From NCBI RefSeq assembly GCF_900446215.1, contig NZ_UAQZ01000012.1, positions 682,001 to 746,000 of the forward strand: a stretch of DNA of 64,000 bases. The letters run 5' to 3'. The first letter of the stretch is position 1; every line of letters begins with the position of its first letter. A program made the translations under genes and the position numbers. This stretch comes from Burkholderia cenocepacia (GTDB lineage Bacteria > Pseudomonadota > Gammaproteobacteria > Burkholderiales > Burkholderiaceae). Of the stretch, positions 16,717-25,565 are shown piece after piece. The notes below the pieces were generated by a model that worked only from the letters and a program-made list of their open reading frames with translations, did no database searches and was not told the DNA's origin.

Positions 16717-17859
16717 TTACGCGTGGGACGCCGGGCAGGACTTGGCTTCGCCGCCGGGCATCGGAATGAAGCCCGTGACTTCGAGGCCGTAGCCGGACAT
16801 GCTGCCCAGCTTGCGCGGATTCGACAGCACCTGCATCTTGCCGACGCCGACATCGCGCAGGATCTGCGCGCCGATGCCGAACGTCTTGAAATCGACCGGC
16901 CGGCGCTTGAGCGCAGCGGCCTTTTCTTCCTCGTCGAACGCCTTGAAGACGTCGATCAGGTGTTCCTTCGTATCGCCGCAATTGAGCAGCACGATCACGC
17001 CGAGATCGCGTTCCGCGATGTCGCGCATCGCGGCGTCGAGCGTCCACGAGTGGGTCGACACGCCCGTTTCGAGCAGGTCGAGCACCGACAGCGGCTCGTG
17101 CACGCGCACCGGCGTATCGACGTCAGGCGACGGGGCGCCGCGCACCAGCGCGATGTGCGGCGAGCCGCTCGGCTGGTCGCGGTACAGCACCGCGCGGAAC
17201 GTGCCGTGCGCGGTCTGCATCGTGCGCTCGGCGATCCGCTCGATGATCGATTCGGTGCGGCTGCGGTACTGGATCAGGTCGGCGATCGTGCCGATCTTCA
17301 GGTTGTGTTCCTTCGCGAATTCGATCAGGTCCGGCAGGCGCGCCATCGTGCCGTCGTCCTTGATGATCTCGCAGATCACCGCGGCCGGCGTGAGGCCCGC
17401 GAGCGCGGTGAAGTCGCAGCCGGCCTCGGTGTGGCCGGCGCGCACGAGCACGCCGCCCGGCTGCGCCAGGATCGGGAACACGTGGCCCGGCTGCACGATG
17501 TGCTCGGGGCGCACGTCGTGCGCGACCGCCGTGGCGATCGTGTGCGCCCGGTCGGCGGCCGAGATGCCGGTCGTCACGCCTTCGGCCGCTTCGATGCTGA
17601 CCGTGAACGCGGTGCCGTACTGCGTGCCGTTGCGGTAGGTCATCAGCGGCAGGTGAAGCTGCTTGCAGCGTTCCTGCGTCAACGTCAGACAAACCAGGCC
17701 GCGGCCGTACTTGGCCATGAAGTTGATCGCTTCCGGTGTGACGAATTCGGCGGCGATCACGAGGTCGCCCTCGTTTTCGCGGTCTTCTTCGTCGACCAGG
17801 ATCACCATCCGGCCGGCTTTCAGCTCGGCGATGATGTCGAGCGTGGAGGCGAGCGTCAT
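16717..17859 (-). CDS. ribBA: RibBX: DHBP synthase with degenerate GTP cyclohydrolase II domain
   Basis: A 380-residue two-domain protein. The N-terminal half (about 1-205) is an intact 3,4-dihydroxy-2-butanone 4-phosphate synthase: [10 protein letters not shown] at 23-32, [14 protein letters not shown], and [23 protein letters not shown]. The C-terminal half has the GTP cyclohydrolase II fold, but the zinc motif (C-x2-GD-x-GS-x2-C-x-C) is replaced: after VRVHEP comes [10 protein letters not shown], with no cysteines. GTP hydrolysis is therefore unlikely, as known for RibBX proteins of other proteobacteria. It makes the four-carbon riboflavin unit. I see no FMN riboswitch upstream. Confidence 0.92.
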   Translation of the reverse strand: MTLASTLDIIAELKAGRMVILVDEEDRENEGDLVIAAEFVTPEAINFMAKYGRGLVCLTLTQERCKQLHLPLMTYRNGTQYGTAFTVSIEAAEGVTTGISAADRAHTIATAVAHDVRPEHIVQPGHVFPILAQPGGVLVRAGHTEAGCDFTALAGLTPAAVICEIIKDDGTMARLPDLIEFAKEHNLKIGTIADLIQYRSRTESIIERIAERTMQTAHGTFRAVLYRDQPSGSPHIALVRGAPSPDVDTPVRVHEPLSVLDLLETGVSTHSWTLDAAMRDIAERDLGVIVLLNCGDTKEHLIDVFKAFDEEEKAAALKRRPVDFKTFGIGAQILRDVGVGKMQVLSNPRKLGSMSGYGLEVTGFIPMPGGEAKSCPASHA

Positions 17860-18001
17860 AAGGGGGCGAGAAAGAGGAAAGTGCGTATTTTACGCCAGCC
17901 GGACGGCGTTTCGGCTGGCGCGGGCCGCGCGGGGCCCGCGCGTGCTCCGGAAAGCGCTGCGGCCGGCCTGCGCGCGGGCGCGGACGGTTGCGGGCCGGGC
18001 G

Positions 18002-18520
18002 TCACGCTTGCTCGTTGCGCCCGCCGAGGTAGTCCAGCTTGCCGAGCTCGACGCCGCTGTGGCGCAGGATGTCGTACGCGGTCGTCACGTGGAAGAAGAA
18101 GTTGGGCAGCACGAAGTTCAGCAGGTACGACTGGCCGGTGAACTCGATCGGGCCGACGCGCATCTTCAGCACGATCTGGCGCGTCTCGCTGCCGTCGATC
18201 TGTGCGGCGTCGAAGCTTTTCAGGTAGTCGATCGTCTTCTGGATGCGCGCGTGCAGCTCGTCGAAGCTCTGCTCGACGTCCGGGTAGCTCGGGATCTCGG
18301 CGCCGGCTAGCCGCGCGGCGCAGCCCTTCGCCGTGTCGGTCGCGATGTAGACCTGACGGACGAGCGGCAGCATGTCCGGGTAGAGGCGTGCGCCGATGAA
18401 TACCGACGGGTCGATCTGCTTTTCGGCCGCATGCGCCTGCGCCTTGCCGAGGATGTGCTGCAGGTTGGTGAGGCCGCGGATCAGGACGGGCAGCGAAGCC
18501 TGGTACATCGAGATGGACAT
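18002..18520 (-). CDS. DUF1993 family protein
   Basis: A 172-residue helical protein starting [20 protein letters not shown] with QTIDYLKSF-type and [29 protein letters not shown] segments typical of DUF1993 (DinB-like four-helix fold). AGGAG lies upstream of the ATG at 18520; longer upstream frames are Arg-rich and non-conserved. Function unknown. It sits between ribE and ribBX but with 328-bp and 142-bp gaps, so it is probably transcribed on its own. Confidence 0.8.
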   Translation of the reverse strand: MSISMYQASLPVLIRGLTNLQHILGKAQAHAAEKQIDPSVFIGARLYPDMLPLVRQVYIATDTAKGCAARLAGAEIPSYPDVEQSFDELHARIQKTIDYLKSFDAAQIDGSETRQIVLKMRVGPIEFTGQSYLLNFVLPNFFFHVTTAYDILRHSGVELGKLDYLGGRNEQA

Positions 18521-18849
18521 GGGGACGAACTCCTGTGGGAAGAGGCGCGGCCGCGATGCGGCGCGTCGTGCGTGGCGGCGTGGAAACCGCTGTCGACGCA
18601 TCTTAGCGCGACGGCATGACCCGTGCGCGTCGTTGGCTGTTCGGCCAGGTGTCGGCTGGCCCGACGGCCATCGACCGAACGCGATTCCGATGCAAGCGTG
18701 TCGAATGGCCGGCGACGGAGTGGCACGGCACGAAGTAGGGCGGGATCCCTGCTCGGCGCGGCCCGCTCGGCCGACGCCGACGATTGATGCGGCGGCCGGC
18801 CGCACCGTCGGCCGTCATTCCCTGTACAGGACGCGGCGGCGCTGCCCGG
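18521..18849. other. Gene-free stretch between ribE and the DUF1993 gene
   Basis: About 330 bp of GC-rich sequence. Apart from the AGGAG ribosome site serving the DUF1993 gene I see no terminator with a T run, RNA gene or conserved frame. Confidence 0.4.
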
Positions 18850-19479
18850 TCAGTCCTGATGCACGCCCTGCGACGCCGACAGCATCCGCTCCACATAGCG
18901 CGCGATCATGTCGACTTCGAGGTTGACCTTGTCGCCGGCCTTCACGTGGCGCAGCGTCGTGACGTCGACCGTATGCGGAATCAGGTTGATCGAGAATTCG
19001 CAGCCGTCCGCGCGATCGTCGACCGCATTCACTGTCAGGCTCACGCCGTTCACCGTGATCGAGCCCTTGTACGCGAGATAGCGGCCGAGTTCGCGCGGCG
19101 CGACGATTCGCAGTTCGTGCGACTCGCCGACCGGCGCGAAGCGCGACACGGTACCGAGTCCGTCCACATGGCCCGATACGATATGCCCGCCAAGGCGGTC
19201 GTGCGCGCGCAGCGCCTTCTCGAGGTTCACCTCGCCGGGTTGCGCGAGGCCGACCGTCCGGTTCAGGCTTTCGCGCGACACATCGACGTCGAACGTGGTG
19301 TCGGTCTTCTCGATCACCGTCATGCATGCGCCCTGGATCGCGATGCTGTCGCCGAGCGCGACATCGGCCAGGTCCAGCCCGCCGGCCTGCACGGTCAGGC
19401 GCACACCGGCGTCGGCCGACGTGCCGAGCGGGGCGATCGATTCGATGCGGCCGACGGCCGCGACAATTCCGGTAAACAT
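18850..19479 (-). CDS. ribE: Riboflavin synthase alpha chain RibE
   Basis: A 209-residue protein with the duplicated lumazine-binding layout: MFTGIVAAVGRI at the start, GDSIAIQGACMTV and GGHIVSGHVDGLGTV in the first barrel, then YKGSITVNGVSLTVNAV in the second. It dismutates two ribityllumazines into riboflavin. It begins 14 bp after ribD on the same strand; upstream in-frame codons belong to the ribD region and the MFTG start is the family norm. Confidence 0.95.
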   Translation of the reverse strand: MFTGIVAAVGRIESIAPLGTSADAGVRLTVQAGGLDLADVALGDSIAIQGACMTVIEKTDTTFDVDVSRESLNRTVGLAQPGEVNLEKALRAHDRLGGHIVSGHVDGLGTVSRFAPVGESHELRIVAPRELGRYLAYKGSITVNGVSLTVNAVDDRADGCEFSINLIPHTVDVTTLRHVKAGDKVNLEVDMIARYVERMLSASQGVHQD

Positions 19480-19493
19480 CGTGACGATTCCGT

Positions 19494-20615
19494 TCAGTGA
19501 GAGGCGTCGGGCGGCGCGATACGCGCGAGGATCCGCAGATCGTCGCCGATCCGCTCGATACCGTGGAACGACAACCGGGTACGCGCATCGAGGCTGGCCG
19601 GCGCGGCGAGATCGAACATGCCGGCCGCGTCGGCGCCCAGCAGGCTCGGCGCCAGATATACCAGCAATTCGTCGACGCACCGCTCGCGCAGCAGCGAACC
19701 GTTCAGCTTGTGGCCGGCCTCGACGTGCAGCTCGTTGACGCCGCGCGCGCCGAGCGCCGCCAGCATCGCGGGCAGGTCGACCTTGCCGTGCGCATTCGCG
19801 AGCGGCACGATTTCCGCGCCGCGCGACTTCAGCACGTTCGCGCGTACCTCGCCTGCGGCGTCGAGCCGGCCGCAGAAGATCAGCAGCGGCGCGCCTTCGA
19901 GCAGCCGCGCGTCGAGCGGCAGGTCGAGGCGGCTGTCCACCAGGATGCGTTGCGGCTGACGCGGCGTGTCGATACCGCGCACGGTCAGCAGCGGATTGTC
20001 CTCGCGCACGGTGCCGATACCGGTGAGGATCGCGCACGCCCGGGCGCGCCACGCGTGGCCGTCGAGGCGCGCGGCCTCGCCGGTGATCCACTGGCTTTCG
20101 CCGGACGGCAGTGCGGTGCGGCCATCGAGCGACGCGGCGGTCTTCATCCGCACCCACGGGCGGCCACGCGTCATCCGCGACACGAAGCCGATGTTCAGTT
20201 CGCCGGCCTCATGCGCGAGCAGCCCGCAGCGCACGTCGATGCCGGCGTCGCGCAGCATTCCGAGGCCGCGCCCCGACACCTGCGGGTTCGGGTCTTCCAT
20301 CGCCGCGACCACCTTCGCGACGCGCGCGTCGATCAGCGCGTTCGCGCACGGCGGCGTGCGGCCGAAATGGCTGCACGGTTCGAGCGTCACGTAGACGGTC
20401 GAGCCCGCGACGTCGTAGCCGCGCGAGCGCGCGTCCTTCAGCGCCTGGACTTCCGCGTGGTCCTGGCCGGCCGGCTGCGTGAAGCCTTCGCCGATCACGT
20501 CGCCGTCCTTGACGATCACGCAGCCGACGCGCGGATTCGGCGCGGTCGTGTACATGCCGCGCGCGGCGAGCGCGAGCGCGCGCTGCATGTGGGCGAAATC
20601 GGTATCCGAGAACAT
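19494..20615 (-). CDS. ribD: RibD, pyrimidine deaminase/reductase
   Basis: A 373-residue bifunctional enzyme. The N-terminal deaminase has the zinc ligands His53 (HAE) and Cys81/Cys90 (PCSHFGRTPPC). The C-terminal reductase starts near residue 150 with RPWVRMKTAASLDGRTAL and GIGTVREDNPLLTVR. It carries out the second and third steps of riboflavin synthesis. It follows hemL after 15 bp and leads into ribE, so hemL-ribD-ribE form an operon. Confidence 0.95.
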   Translation of the reverse strand: MFSDTDFAHMQRALALAARGMYTTAPNPRVGCVIVKDGDVIGEGFTQPAGQDHAEVQALKDARSRGYDVAGSTVYVTLEPCSHFGRTPPCANALIDARVAKVVAAMEDPNPQVSGRGLGMLRDAGIDVRCGLLAHEAGELNIGFVSRMTRGRPWVRMKTAASLDGRTALPSGESQWITGEAARLDGHAWRARACAILTGIGTVREDNPLLTVRGIDTPRQPQRILVDSRLDLPLDARLLEGAPLLIFCGRLDAAGEVRANVLKSRGAEIVPLANAHGKVDLPAMLAALGARGVNELHVEAGHKLNGSLLRERCVDELLVYLAPSLLGADAAGMFDLAAPASLDARTRLSFHGIERIGDDLRILARIAPPDASH

Positions 20616-20630
20616 GCGCGCGGCCCCGGG

Positions 20631-21914
20631 TCAGGCGGCGAGGGCCGCGAACGCGCGGCGCGCGGCCGCGAGCGTCGCGTCGATTACCGCGTCGTCGTGC
20701 GTGCTCGACACGAAGCCGGCTTCGTACGCGGACGGCGCGAAGTACACGCCCTCGTCGAGCATCAGGTGGAAGAAGCGGTTGAAGCGCGCGATGTCGCTCT
20801 TCGTGACTTCCGCGAAGCTGGTCGGCACGCGCTCGGCGAAGTACAGGCCGAACATCGCGCCGATCGAGTCGGCCGCGAACGGCACGCCGGCCGCGCGCGC
20901 TTCCGCCGCGAGGCCGTCGGTGAGCCGCTTCGTCTGCGCGGTGAGCGCGTCGTAGAAGCCGGGCGCCTGGATCAGTTGCAGCGTCTTCAGGCCCGCGGCG
21001 ACCGCGATCGGGTTGCCCGACAGCGTGCCGGCCTGGTAGACGCCGCCGAGCGGCGCGAGGTGGGCCATGATGTCGCGGCGGCCGCCGAACGCGGCGGCCG
21101 GCATCCCGCCGCCGATCACCTTGCCGAGGCAGGTGAGGTCGGCCGCGATGCCGTAGTACGCCTGCGCGCCGCCGAGCGCGACGCGGAATCCGCACATCAC
21201 CTCGTCGAAGATCAGCACGGCGCCGTGCTTCGTGCACAGCGCGCGCAGTGCGTTCAGGAATTCGGGCGTGCCGCGCACGAGGTTCATGTTGCCGGCGACC
21301 GGCTCGACGATCACCGCGGCGATCTCGTCGCCGAACGCGCCGAAGGCTTCTTCCAGCGCGGCGACGTTGTTGTATTCGAGGACGGTCGTGTGCTTCGCGA
21401 TGTCGGCGGGCACGCCGGCCGACGTCGGGTTGCCGAACGTCAGCAGGCCCGAGCCGGCCTTGACCAGCAGGCTGTCCGCGTGGCCGTGGTAGCAGCCTTC
21501 GAACTTGACGATGCGGCTGCGGCCCGTGAAGCCGCGCGCGAGACGCAGCGCGCTCATCGTCGCCTCGGTGCCGCTCGACACCATCCGCACCTGCTCGATC
21601 GACGGCACGAGCTTGCAGATTTCCTCCGCGATCTCGATCTCGGCTTCGGTCGGCGCGCCGAACGAGAAGCCGTCGGCGAGCACGTTCTGCACGGCCGACA
21701 GCACTTCCGGATGGACGTGGCCGACGATCATCGGGCCCCACGAGCCGATGTAGTCGATGTACTGCTTGCCGTCGGCGTCCCAGAAATACGGGCCTTGCGC
21801 GCGCGCGACGAAGCGCGGCGTGCCGCCGACCGAGCGGAAGGCGCGCACCGGCGAGTTGACGCCGCCGGGAATGGTCTTCTGGGCGCGTTCGAAGAGGATC
21901 TGATTGTTGGACAT
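20631..21914 (-). CDS. hemL: Glutamate-1-semialdehyde 2,1-aminomutase HemL
   Basis: A 427-residue class III aminotransferase-fold enzyme with [54 protein letters not shown], and the PLP lysine Lys265 in [17 protein letters not shown]. It makes 5-aminolevulinate for haem in the C5 pathway. The start MSNNQILF at 21914 fits the family; the open frame runs about 30 codons further without conserved sequence. First gene of the hemL-ribD-ribE group. Confidence 0.96.
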   Translation of the reverse strand: MSNNQILFERAQKTIPGGVNSPVRAFRSVGGTPRFVARAQGPYFWDADGKQYIDYIGSWGPMIVGHVHPEVLSAVQNVLADGFSFGAPTEAEIEIAEEICKLVPSIEQVRMVSSGTEATMSALRLARGFTGRSRIVKFEGCYHGHADSLLVKAGSGLLTFGNPTSAGVPADIAKHTTVLEYNNVAALEEAFGAFGDEIAAVIVEPVAGNMNLVRGTPEFLNALRALCTKHGAVLIFDEVMCGFRVALGGAQAYYGIAADLTCLGKVIGGGMPAAAFGGRRDIMAHLAPLGGVYQAGTLSGNPIAVAAGLKTLQLIQAPGFYDALTAQTKRLTDGLAAEARAAGVPFAADSIGAMFGLYFAERVPTSFAEVTKSDIARFNRFFHLMLDEGVYFAPSAYEAGFVSSTHDDAVIDATLAAARRAFAALAA

Positions 21915-22097
21915 GGGCGAAACCTGCGAGAGAAGGGCGCGGAGGCCTGTGCACGGGCCGCGCGGCGCCTGGGCGGAACGATCGTCCGATTGTACCGGAG
22001 ACACGCACGGCAGGCCCGCGGGCCGGTCTGCGGCCTTTCGGCGCGCGGGGGAATCGGCCGCACGAAAAAGGCGCGCGGGATTCGACCCGGTTTTCGG

Positions 22098-22550
22098 CTA
22101 TCGCGGCGGCTTGCGCTTGCCGGTCAACTCGGCCCAGCGCTTTTCGAGCGGACCTTCGACCATCGGCTTGATCGACGTGCCGGACGTCTGTGCATCCCAG
22201 GTCTGTACCGAATACGGGTGAACGCGCAGCGCGTCGCGCGCGATCACGACGTCCTGGTGCGCATCGACCAGCCAGTCGTACACGAAGTCGATGCACAGCC
22301 GGTAGCCGCGCTTCGTCGACGGATCGGGCACCTCGTACGGCGCGCGCGTCACGTAGCCGGAGCCGAATACACCCTTGGGCTCCTTCGCGACGCGGTGCAG
22401 GAACACGCGGTCGCCCGGCAGGATGCCGCGCGCGAAGCCGCAACCCCACACGTCATGCACGGCCTCGCCGGCCTTCACGCGCGCGGCGACGTCGGGCAAC
22501 TCGGGCCACGGCCATTTCTTGGGGCTCCAGATCAGCAGGAAAGCGGTCAT
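22098..22550 (-). CDS. Stand-alone PUA/EVE-like domain protein
   Basis: A 150-residue protein. The pattern FLLIWSPKKWPWPELPD, then VWGCGFARGILPGDRVFLHRVAKEPKGVFGSGYV, resembles the domain found at the N-terminus of many HNH endonucleases, which belongs to the PUA/EVE-like fold used to read modified bases. Here it stands alone with no nuclease. No strong ribosome site is seen. It diverges from the bcr-type efflux gene across 249 bp. The fold assignment is from motif memory; a role in reading modified DNA or RNA is inference. Confidence 0.6.
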   Translation of the reverse strand: MTAFLLIWSPKKWPWPELPDVAARVKAGEAVHDVWGCGFARGILPGDRVFLHRVAKEPKGVFGSGYVTRAPYEVPDPSTKRGYRLCIDFVYDWLVDAHQDVVIARDALRVHPYSVQTWDAQTSGTSIKPMVEGPLEKRWAELTGKRKPPR

Positions 22551-22799
22551 CGGTTCGGTCGTACGTCGAATGGGTCAGACAAGAGAAACGAGCAGCAGCA
22601 AGCTTAATCGAATCCGCCCGCGCGTTCGTCCGGCAAACGGCAGGCGTGGGCGTCGCCGCGCCCGCCGCCGGACGCGGCCCGAGGCAGGCAAAAAAGTTGC
22701 GCGTACAATCATGGGCCTGAACGCGCCGCTTGCGGCGCGGCTTCCCGTCTTCACCGCCACGCGCGCCCCGATGCGCGCGGGCTCCCATTCCGGATACCC

Positions 22800-24017
22800 A
22801 TGTCCCACGTCGTCCGGCGCCGGCCCGATGCCCGGCTGATCCTGTTGCTCGGCGCGCTCGCGGCCTGCGGGCCGATCGCCACCGACATGTACCTGCCGAG
22901 CCTGCCGTCGATCGCCGACAGCTTCTCCGTGAGCCCCGGCGCCGCGCAGCGCACGCTGACCAGCTTCATGGCGGGCTTCTCGATCGGCATGCTGCTGTAC
23001 GGCCCGCTGTCCGACACGTGGGGCCGCCGTCCCGTGCTGCTCGGCGGGATCGCGCTGTTCACGCTCGCGAGCATCGGCTGCTTCGTGTCGGGTTCGATCG
23101 ACATGCTGATCGTCGTGCGCTTTCTGCAGGCGCTCGGCGCCGGTGCCGCGTCGGTGCTCGCGCGGGCGATCGCGCGTGACGCGCACGAGCCGAGCGACGC
23201 GGCGAAGGTGTTGTCGATGGTCGCGATCGTCACCGCGGTCGGGCCGCTGCTCGCGCCGCTGATCGGCGGCCAGATCCTGCGCTTCTCCGGCTGGCGCGGC
23301 GTGTTCGTCGTGCTGGCCGTGTTCGGCGCGATCTGCGCGACGACCGCGTACTTGCGCGTGCCCGAAACCTGGCCGAAGGAGCGGCGCAAGAGCGCGGCCG
23401 TGCTCGCGTCGTTCGCGTCGTACGGGCGCATCCTGTCCGACCCCGTCGCATGGGGGCACATGCTGTGCGGCGGGATGGCGTTCGCGTCGATGTTCTCGTA
23501 CATCACCGCGACGCCGTTCGTGTACATCGAGTATTTCCACGTGTCGCCGCAGCACTACGGGCTGCTGTTCGGCCTGAACGTCGTCGGGATCATGATCGGC
23601 AACTTCGCGAATACGCGCCTCGTCGGCCGCATCGGTTCGCTGCGCATCATCGCGGCCGCGTCGCTCGTGAGCTGCATCGCGTCGCTCGCGGTCGCGCTCG
23701 TCGCGCTGACGGGGTGGGGCGGGCTGTGGTCGATCGTCGTGTGCCTGTTCTTCGTCGTCGGCGTGGTCGGGATCCTGTCCGCGAACTGCACGACCGACCT
23801 GATGCACCGCTATCCGCACAACGCGGGCGCGTCGGCGGCCGTGTTCGGCGCGATGCAGCTCGCGCTCGGCGCGCTGGCGAGCGTCGCGATCGGCGCGCTC
23901 GCGGACGGCACGCCGTTCGCGATGGGCGTGACGATCGGCGTTTGCGGCGTGCTGTGCTTCGCCGGGCGCTATCTCGTGCTGCGCTGGCACGGCCGGCCGG
24001 TGAAAGCGGGCGCCTGA
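22800..24017 (+). CDS. Bcr/CflA family multidrug efflux transporter (MFS)
   Basis: A 405-residue, 12-helix drug:proton antiporter. It has LACGPIATDMYLPSLPSIAD in helix 1, LYGPLSDTWGRRPVLLGG in loop 2-3, and FLQALGAGAASVLARAIARD in helix 4 (motif C region), as in E. coli Bcr and CmlA. Likely exports bicyclomycin-like or other small drugs; the real substrate is unknown. The region just after the stop contained a hairpin that is now split by an insertion sequence. Confidence 0.9.
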   Translation: MSHVVRRRPDARLILLLGALAACGPIATDMYLPSLPSIADSFSVSPGAAQRTLTSFMAGFSIGMLLYGPLSDTWGRRPVLLGGIALFTLASIGCFVSGSIDMLIVVRFLQALGAGAASVLARAIARDAHEPSDAAKVLSMVAIVTAVGPLLAPLIGGQILRFSGWRGVFVVLAVFGAICATTAYLRVPETWPKERRKSAAVLASFASYGRILSDPVAWGHMLCGGMAFASMFSYITATPFVYIEYFHVSPQHYGLLFGLNVVGIMIGNFANTRLVGRIGSLRIIAAASLVSCIASLAVALVALTGWGGLWSIVVCLFFVVGVVGILSANCTTDLMHRYPHNAGASAAVFGAMQLALGALASVAIGALADGTPFAMGVTIGVCGVLCFAGRYLVLRWHGRPVKAGA

Positions 24018-24074
24018 ACCGCATCGCCCGGCGGGCCGCACGATGAAAAACGCCACCGCGCGCGATGTGAACTG

Positions 24075-24111
24075 AACCCCAAAAGTTGGACGCCAACTTT
24101 TGGGGTTTTTT
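24075..24111 (+). terminator. 15-bp hairpin plus T run inside the IS left end
   Basis: AACCCCAAAAGTTGG (24075-24089) and its exact complement (24093-24107) flank a 3-base loop and run into T residues up to 24111, two bases before the orfA ATG. It overlaps the left inverted repeat. It has the form of an intrinsic terminator and would shield the transposase from read-through transcription, or block ribosome access. Confidence 0.75.
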
Positions 24112-24112
24112 C

Positions 24113-24637
24113 ATGGCGAGATATACCGAGCAGTTCAAGCTATCGGTAGTGAAGCGGTGCATCGGGGGGGAAGCCATACGCGCGGTGGCGCGAACGCATG
24201 GCTTGAGTCACTCGACGGTTTCCCAGTGGTACGCCACATACCAGGCTCATGGTAAGGACGGCGTGCGTAGGAAGTACAACTCATACGATGTGGCGTTCAG
24301 GCTCAAAGTTGTTCAGCACATGCGCGAGCATGGCGTGTCGAGCAAGGAAGCGGCGGCGCGGTTCAATATTCGCAATCCGAGCGCGGTGCTCGAATGGGCT
24401 CGCCGCTATGATGATGGTGGTTTGACTGCCCTCGCGCCGAGGCCCAAAGGCCGCCGCCCAACCGCAATGCCAAAAACACCGCCTGCTCAGCCTCTGAACC
24501 CTACCGATGGCACGGATACCCGTACCCGCGAGGACCTGCTTCAGGAACTGAACTACCTGCGCATGGAGAACGCGTATCTAAAAAAGCTGAGGGCCTTGGT
24601 TCAGGCGCAGGCTGTACCGCGCAAAAAGCGCAAATAG
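24113..24637 (+). CDS. IS3-family OrfA (transposase DNA-binding subunit)
   Basis: 174 residues, MARYTEQFKLSVVKRCIGGE onward, with two helix-turn-helix units (SHSTVSQWYATYQAHG and SSKEAAARFNIRNPSAVLEWARRY). A C-terminal leucine-zipper-like stretch follows (LLQELNYLRMENAYLKKLRALV). The ATG has no Shine-Dalgarno and directly follows a terminator-like hairpin. It ends TAG overlapping the orfB GTG by one base, with a CAAAAAG stretch just upstream as a possible slippery site for the -1 frameshift known in this family. Confidence 0.9.
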   Translation: MARYTEQFKLSVVKRCIGGEAIRAVARTHGLSHSTVSQWYATYQAHGKDGVRRKYNSYDVAFRLKVVQHMREHGVSSKEAAARFNIRNPSAVLEWARRYDDGGLTALAPRPKGRRPTAMPKTPPAQPLNPTDGTDTRTREDLLQELNYLRMENAYLKKLRALVQAQAVPRKKRK

Positions 24638-25473
24638 TGCTTGAGCTAAGGCAACAATTCCCGCTGGCTGGCTTGCTCCGGGTGGCCGGACTGGCTCGCA
24701 GCACGTTTTATTACCAGTGCAAGGCGCTGGCCGCTCCCGATCGGCATGCGAGTGTGAAAGCGAAAATTCGAGCACTGTTCGAGCAGCACAAGGGGCGCTA
24801 TGGCTATCGACGCATCACGCTGGCGCTGCGCCGTCTGGGGCAGATGATTAACCACAAGACGGTTGCACGCCTGATGCGCAAGATGCAGTTGAAGTCCTGC
24901 GTGCGGGTCAAGAAGTACCGTGCGTATAGGGGCAACACGTGCAAGACGGCCCCGCATCTGCTCCAGCGCCAGTTCCATGCCGCCCGTCCGAACGAGAAGT
25001 GGGTTACCGACATCACCGAGTTCAGCGTAGGTGGCCAAAAGCTGTATCTGTCACCAGTGCTGGATCTGTACAACGGGGAGATCATCGCGTACCAGACGCA
25101 TACTCGGCCAGCCTTCCAGATGGTTACTGACATGTTGCGCAAGGCTTTGCGTCGCCTGCAACCCGACGAAAGACCCATGTTGCACTCTGATCAAGGCTGG
25201 CATTATCAAATGCCCGGCTGGCGGCTCATGCTCGAGCAACGCTCGTTGGCGCAAAGCATGTCGCGTAAAGGCAATTGCCTGGACAACGCTGCCATGGAAA
25301 GCTTCTTCGGCACGCTGAAATCCGAGTTCTTCTACTTGAACCACTTCAGCAGCATTGAACAGCTACGCATCGGCTTGAAGCGCTACATCCGGTACTACAA
25401 TCACGAGCGCATCAAGCTCAAACTGAAAGGGCTGAGTCCTGTGCAATACAGGACTCAGCCTCATCCGGCCTAG
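24637..25473 (+). CDS. IS3-family OrfB (DDE transposase catalytic domain)
   Basis: 278 residues in the -1 frame relative to orfA. Contains the HTH_21 region (GRYGYRRITLALRRLG) and an rve integrase core with the full triad Asp125 (VTDITEF), Asp185 (HSDQGWHY) and Glu221 (AAMESFFGTLKSE). The 35-residue spacing between the second Asp and the Glu is typical of IS3. Expected to be made mainly as an OrfAB frameshift fusion; the overlapping GTG also allows reinitiation. Confidence 0.93.
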   Translation: MLELRQQFPLAGLLRVAGLARSTFYYQCKALAAPDRHASVKAKIRALFEQHKGRYGYRRITLALRRLGQMINHKTVARLMRKMQLKSCVRVKKYRAYRGNTCKTAPHLLQRQFHAARPNEKWVTDITEFSVGGQKLYLSPVLDLYNGEIIAYQTHTRPAFQMVTDMLRKALRRLQPDERPMLHSDQGWHYQMPGWRLMLEQRSLAQSMSRKGNCLDNAAMESFFGTLKSEFFYLNHFSSIEQLRIGLKRYIRYYNHERIKLKLKGLSPVQYRTQPHPA

Positions 25474-25565
25474 CCGGTAACCGTCCAACTTCGTGGGTTC
25501 AGTTCAGATGCGCCGGTGGCGTTGTTCGTCGGGACGCGTGAAGCGGGCGGACGCCGCGCGATGCG

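Larger units (their letters stand above)
24068..25506 (+). mobile_element. Complete IS3-family insertion sequence (IS150-like)
   Basis: A 1439-bp element with 25-bp terminal inverted repeats matching at 22 positions (24068-24092 and 25482-25506), both starting TGAACTGAACCC and ending TG/CA. It is flanked by a 4-bp direct repeat GATG (24064-24067 and 25507-25510). It carries orfA and orfB in the 0/-1 arrangement with an intact DDE triad, so it looks active. GC content and codon use are visibly lower than in the neighbours. Family from protein motifs; I do not name the ISfinder entry. Confidence 0.93.
24049..25523 (-). terminator. Intrinsic terminator of glk/hexR, split by the insertion sequence
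   Basis: AACGCCACCG (24049-24058) and CGGTGGCGTT (25514-25523) are perfect 10-bp complements now 1.45 kb apart. Without the insertion and one copy of the 4-bp duplication they form a hairpin with a short loop. On the minus strand this is followed by TTTTT (plus 24046-24050), the form expected of a terminator for the leftward glk/hexR transcript. The insertion lies in the loop. Reconstruction is by eye. Confidence 0.75.

Noticed and set aside
17860-18001. Possible FMN riboswitch upstream of ribBX
   Set aside because: The 142-bp gap is GC-rich and shows none of the conserved RFN element blocks; only a GC dyad is seen.
19497-22607. 1036-residue open frame on the plus strand
   Set aside because: Antisense to ribD and hemL, both clearly real by motifs; the translated sequence is low-complexity Arg/Ala/His with no domain.
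22800-25506. Efflux gene plus insertion sequence as a composite resistance transposon
   Set aside because: Only one IS copy is present, with its own target duplication, and the bcr-type gene matches core codon use.
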